This document shows, piece by piece, positions 33,227-35,881 of a stretch of 35,881 bases of DNA. A program made the position numbers and the translations under genes. The stretch lies in NCBI GenBank assembly GCA_904419075.1, contig CAJFQM010000016.1:1-35881 (forward strand), in the 5' to 3' direction. This DNA comes from an uncultured Clostridia bacterium. GTDB lineage: Bacteria > Bacillota > Clostridia > Christensenellales > Borkfalkiaceae. The notes beneath the pieces were generated by a model. It searched no databases, was not told where the DNA came from, and saw only the letters and a program-made list of their open reading frames with translations. How positions within the stretch are numbered: the stretch's first letter is position 1; every line of letters starts with the position of its first letter.

Positions 33227-33512
33227 TTAAAGAATATCTTCATCGTCGTCCGCGCGGAATTTCTCTAAAAACTTCTCCCCTTGCGAGCCGCTTTGCTACA
33301 TAGCCCTGCGTTTTCCTCCAATTCTTCCGCTCTTCCCTCTTGTTTGCAATCTTTTAATGCCAAGTGCGTAATTATAATAATCTGATTGGTAACATTTCAA
33401 GTTTACTATGTTGATTACCGTCAAACAGCTTATTGTCTTCACACTCCGATAGTTCCTTCATCGTAAAGTCTACAGCGTCGTTTGTAGCTGCGATCGAGAA
33501 ACTTTTACTTTG
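33227..33512 (-). pseudogene. Frameshifted gene remnant spread over three frames
   Basis: Protein-like minus-strand pieces lie in successive frames. At 33372-33512 (no start) the frame reads SIAATNDAVDFTMKELSECE, then DNKLFDG; it ends in TAA. A second piece ending at 33265 reads THLALKDCKQEGRAEELEEN. A third ending at 33227 reads GEKFLEKFRADDDEDIL. The pieces follow each other in order with little overlap, as expected from a decayed gene with at least two frameshifts and a lost 5' end. The family is not recognised. This also accounts for the roughly 300-base gap between capG and the 127-residue ORF. Confidence 0.4.
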
Positions 33513-33526
33513 TCAAATAGCCTAAT

Positions 33527-34717
33527 TCAAAACTTTCTCCAAACCATTTTATTGACGACATTTGTATACGACTGTATAAGTTTTACTACCTTTGTCGACA
33601 CGTTCTCGTCCGTGTAGTCGGGCACGGGGATTCCATAATCCCCTTCATCGTTCATCCTAACTGCCGTTTCTACCGCCTGCAATAATGACTTCTCGTCTAT
33701 CCCCGCCAAGACGAAACAGCTTTTATCCAACGCCTCCGGTCTTTCCGTACTCGTTCGGATACACACCGCCGGAAACGATTTCCCTATACTCGTGAAATAA
33801 CTGCTCTCCTCAGGCAATGTCCCGCTGTCCGACACTACCGCATATGCGTTCATCTGCAACTTATTATAATCATGAAAACCCAAAGGTTCATGGCGGATTA
33901 CTCTCTTATCCAACTTGAATCCGCTTTCTTCCAAACGTTTCTTACTTCTCGGATGACACGAATACAATATCGGCTTATCGTATTTCTCCGCCAATTTATT
34001 GATTGCATTGAACAATGATAAGAAATTTTTCTCCGTATCTATATTTTCTTCTCTGTGAGCCGAAAGTAAGATATATTTTCTCGGTTGTAAATTCAGTTTG
34101 TCAAGGATATTGCTCTTTTCAATCTCGTCGAGATTATTATGCAATACTTCCGCCATCGGACTTCCCGTTACATATGTCCGCTCCTTTGGCAATCCGCATT
34201 CCGCCAAATATCTTCTCGCGTGTTCGCTGTATGCCATATTCACGTCCGAAATAATATCCACAATCCGACGGTTTGTCTCTTCCGGCAAACATTCGTCTTT
34301 ACAACGATTCCCTGCTTCCATATGAAATATCGGGATATGCAGTCTCTTCGCCGCAATTGCAGAAAGGCAACTGTTCGTATCTCCGAGAATCAATAACGCA
34401 TCGGGTTGAATTTGATTCATCAGTTTATAGGAACAATTGATAATATTCCCTACCGTTGCTCCCAAATCCTCCCCCACCGCATTCATATACACTTCCGGGT
34501 CTTTGAGTTTGAGGTCATGAAAAAATATCCCGTTCAAGTTATAATCGTAATTCTGGCCCGTATGGGCAAGGATACAATCGAAATATTTCCGACATTTCGT
34601 GATTACCGCTGCAAGGCGGATGATTTCCGGGCGCGTCCCTACAATAATCAGCAGTTTTAACCTGCCGTCATTCTTGAACTTTATATCGCTGTAATCGAGT
34701 TTTATTTCCGTATTCAT
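33527..34717 (-). CDS. capG: CapG/FnlC-type UDP-HexNAc C2-epimerase (non-hydrolysing 2-epimerase family)
   Basis: This 396-residue GT-B-fold epimerase of the WecB/MnaA family has LLIIVGTRPEIIRLAAVI at the start and LAHTGQNYDYNLNG, LILGDTNSCLSAI, FHMEAGNRCKDECLPEETNR, YVTGSPMAEVLHN, ILLSAHREENI and SDSGTLPEESSYF. Non-hydrolysing 2-epimerases invert C2 of UDP-N-acetylhexosamines. The four-base overlap (ATGA) with a CapF-type reductase gene makes the specific role conversion of the CapF product to UDP-N-acetyl-L-fucosamine, rather than the general UDP-GlcNAc/ManNAc reaction. The cytoplasmic product feeds capsule, exopolysaccharide or cell-wall glycan assembly. The start ATG 34717 is set by the overlap. 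Confidence 0.88.
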   Translation of the reverse strand: MNTEIKLDYSDIKFKNDGRLKLLIIVGTRPEIIRLAAVITKCRKYFDCILAHTGQNYDYNLNGIFFHDLKLKDPEVYMNAVGEDLGATVGNIINCSYKLMNQIQPDALLILGDTNSCLSAIAAKRLHIPIFHMEAGNRCKDECLPEETNRRIVDIISDVNMAYSEHARRYLAECGLPKERTYVTGSPMAEVLHNNLDEIEKSNILDKLNLQPRKYILLSAHREENIDTEKNFLSLFNAINKLAEKYDKPILYSCHPRSKKRLEESGFKLDKRVIRHEPLGFHDYNKLQMNAYAVVSDSGTLPEESSYFTSIGKSFPAVCIRTSTERPEALDKSCFVLAGIDEKSLLQAVETAVRMNDEGDYGIPVPDYTDENVSTKVVKLIQSYTNVVNKMVWRKF

Positions 34718-35881
34718 TTTTCTACCTTTTCTCCGAATGTGTCGGGTTGGTTTCTATCAAATGTCTCATTCGCCCACATCACCGTTATCAATGGTTCCGT
34801 GTCGCTCAGATTGATGATGTTATGCGTATATCCGGGCAGCATATGCACCGCTTCGATTTTCTCCCCGCTCACTTCGAAATTCAGCATTTCGTCTGTGCCG
34901 ATTTTCCGTTCCTGTATCAGTCCGTGACCGGATACCACGATAAAGAATTCCCATTTACTGTTATGCCAATGTTCCCCTTTTGTTATGCCGGGTCTACTCA
35001 CGTTTACGCTTATCTGACCGCATTTCTCCGTTTTTAGGAGTTCCGTAAAACTTCCGCGTTCGTCGATATTCATCTTCAACGGGAAACGTATCTTGTCTTT
35101 CGGCAAATACGATAGATATGTCGAATATAGTTTCTTCTCAAAACTTCCCTTCGGAATCTCGGGCATTACAAGAGTATTCGGTTGCTTTCGGAATGTTTCC
35201 AAAAGTTCGACGATTCTTCCCAAGGTCTCTCTATGTGATACCGGCACATAGCAATATTTCCCTGTTTCGGTCGGTATCGGATTGAGCCCCTCGTAATCGC
35301 ATCGATGAGCTTTTCCTTCCAAAACGTCCAGCATTTCTGTTACGAGGTCGTCTATATAGACCAATTCCAATTCGGTATTTCTGTCATTTACCGTTATCGG
35401 CAAATCATTTGCCGTATTATAACAAAACGTCGCTACCGCACTGTTATAGTTCGGTCGGCACCATTTTCCGAACAAATTCGGAAAACGGTACACAAATACT
35501 TCCGCTCCCGTTTCTTCGGCATAGGCGAAGAAAAGGTCTTCCCCCGCCAGTTTGGATTTCCCGTAATCGCTCTGTCCGTATCTTCCGAGCAACGTTGCCT
35601 GTACCGAGCTCGACAACATTACGGGACAGGTGTTTTTATACTTTTTCAGCGTATTCAACAAAACGGAAGAAAATCCAAAATTCCCCTGCATAAATTCCGC
35701 ATTGTCTTTCGGACGATTTACTCCCGCCAAATGAAACACGAAATCCGATTTCTCGCAGTATTTCTCCAACAGTTCTTTTTCCGTATCCAAATCGTACTCG
35801 TATACTTCTTCTATGCCGAGATTCGGACGTGTTTTGTCTTTTCCGTCTTTTATGTTTTTCAGAGCACTTACCAGATTCTTT
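34714..35881 (-). CDS. capF: CapF/FnlB-type bifunctional reductase with C-terminal cupin domain (5' end outside the window)
   Basis: The frame runs to the right edge, so only about the first 10-15 residues (the nucleotide-binding glycine loop) are missing. The visible N-terminus reads KNLVSALKNIKDGKDK. An extended short-chain dehydrogenase domain follows, with FHLAGVNRP, LSSSVQA and the catalytic YGKSK. The last about 120 residues are a cupin domain with GITKGEHWHNSKWEFFIVVSG and MLPGYTHNIINL, carrying the metal-binding histidines. This two-domain layout is diagnostic of CapF/WbjC, which epimerises at C3 and reduces at C4 in UDP-N-acetyl-L-fucosamine synthesis. A CapE-type dehydratase gene is expected just outside the window. 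It overlaps capG by four bases. Confidence 0.9.
   Translation of the reverse strand, partial: KNLVSALKNIKDGKDKTRPNLGIEEVYEYDLDTEKELLEKYCEKSDFVFHLAGVNRPKDNAEFMQGNFGFSSVLLNTLKKYKNTCPVMLSSSVQATLLGRYGQSDYGKSKLAGEDLFFAYAEETGAEVFVYRFPNLFGKWCRPNYNSAVATFCYNTANDLPITVNDRNTELELVYIDDLVTEMLDVLEGKAHRCDYEGLNPIPTETGKYCYVPVSHRETLGRIVELLETFRKQPNTLVMPEIPKGSFEKKLYSTYLSYLPKDKIRFPLKMNIDERGSFTELLKTEKCGQISVNVSRPGITKGEHWHNSKWEFFIVVSGHGLIQERKIGTDEMLNFEVSGEKIEAVHMLPGYTHNIINLSDTEPLITVMWANETFDRNQPDTFGEKVEK

Noticed and set aside
1..35881. CRISPR arrays, tRNA or rRNA genes, LPXTG signals and agrB/agrD genes
   Set aside because: I looked for regularly spaced repeats, conserved RNA motifs, LPXTG-type ends and peptide-pheromone genes and saw none. 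The only tandem repeat is the coding GGGFPG stalk.

Overview
The window looks like chromosome from a Gram-positive member of the Bacillota, most likely a gut-type Clostridia. The evidence is strong AGGAGG-type ribosome binding sites, many lipoboxes, LytTR/AgrC-type signalling, a CUT1 sugar importer without its own ATPase, InlB-type repeats and permuted GH3 enzymes. There is no SusC/D or other outer-membrane machinery. A Christensenellales-like origin is possible but is only an impression. Nearly everything is on the minus strand; the one convincing plus-strand gene is an AraC-type regulator.

Region 1 (1-5256) is a surface-polysaccharide O-acylation module: an MBOAT acyltransferase with a TTG start, a tiny membrane protein, and two SGNH/AlgJ-like proteins. 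Each SGNH protein is fused to a leucine-rich (LRR_5/BspA-like) domain, in opposite domain order. A further gene starts at 60 and leaves the left edge. Region 2 (5278-14323) holds two circularly permuted GH3 enzymes. One is anchored at both ends and the other is a 1386-residue surface protein with a C-terminal sorting-type tail. Between them lie a CBM/InlB-repeat lipoprotein and a four-helix membrane protein. The large GH3 gene has a near-perfect sigma-A promoter, preceded by four LytTR-like half-sites spaced 20-21 bp apart. Region 3 (14433-16663) is an AgrC-like histidine kinase and LytTR response regulator with its own promoter and a structured leader.

Region 4 (16781-31183) is one long minus-strand catabolic operon. 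It runs from a promoter near 31170 to a perfect hairpin terminator at 16781-16826. It encodes two CUT1 permeases, a solute-binding lipoprotein, a nucleoside-hydrolase-family protein, a secreted CBM-like protein, a GH43-like propeller lipoprotein, two Asp-box (sialidase-like) propellers, an InlB-repeat surface protein, a short FGGY kinase and an HpcH/HpaI aldolase. The logic is to bind and cut a glycan outside, import it, trim it inside, phosphorylate it and cleave it to pyruvate or an aldehyde. The substrate cannot be read from sequence. The divergent AraC regulator (31350-32096, plus) has a consensus promoter and is the obvious controller.

Region 5 (32097-33526) is a scar of frameshifted or truncated coding remnants plus one unrecognised 127-residue ORF with a terminator. 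Region 6 (33527-35881) holds capG and capF homologues (UDP-N-acetyl-L-fucosamine synthesis); capF is cut by the right edge. The window is therefore a surface-glycan region with polysaccharide synthesis or decoration at both ends and glycan foraging in the middle. No rRNA, tRNA, CRISPR array or intact insertion sequence was seen.
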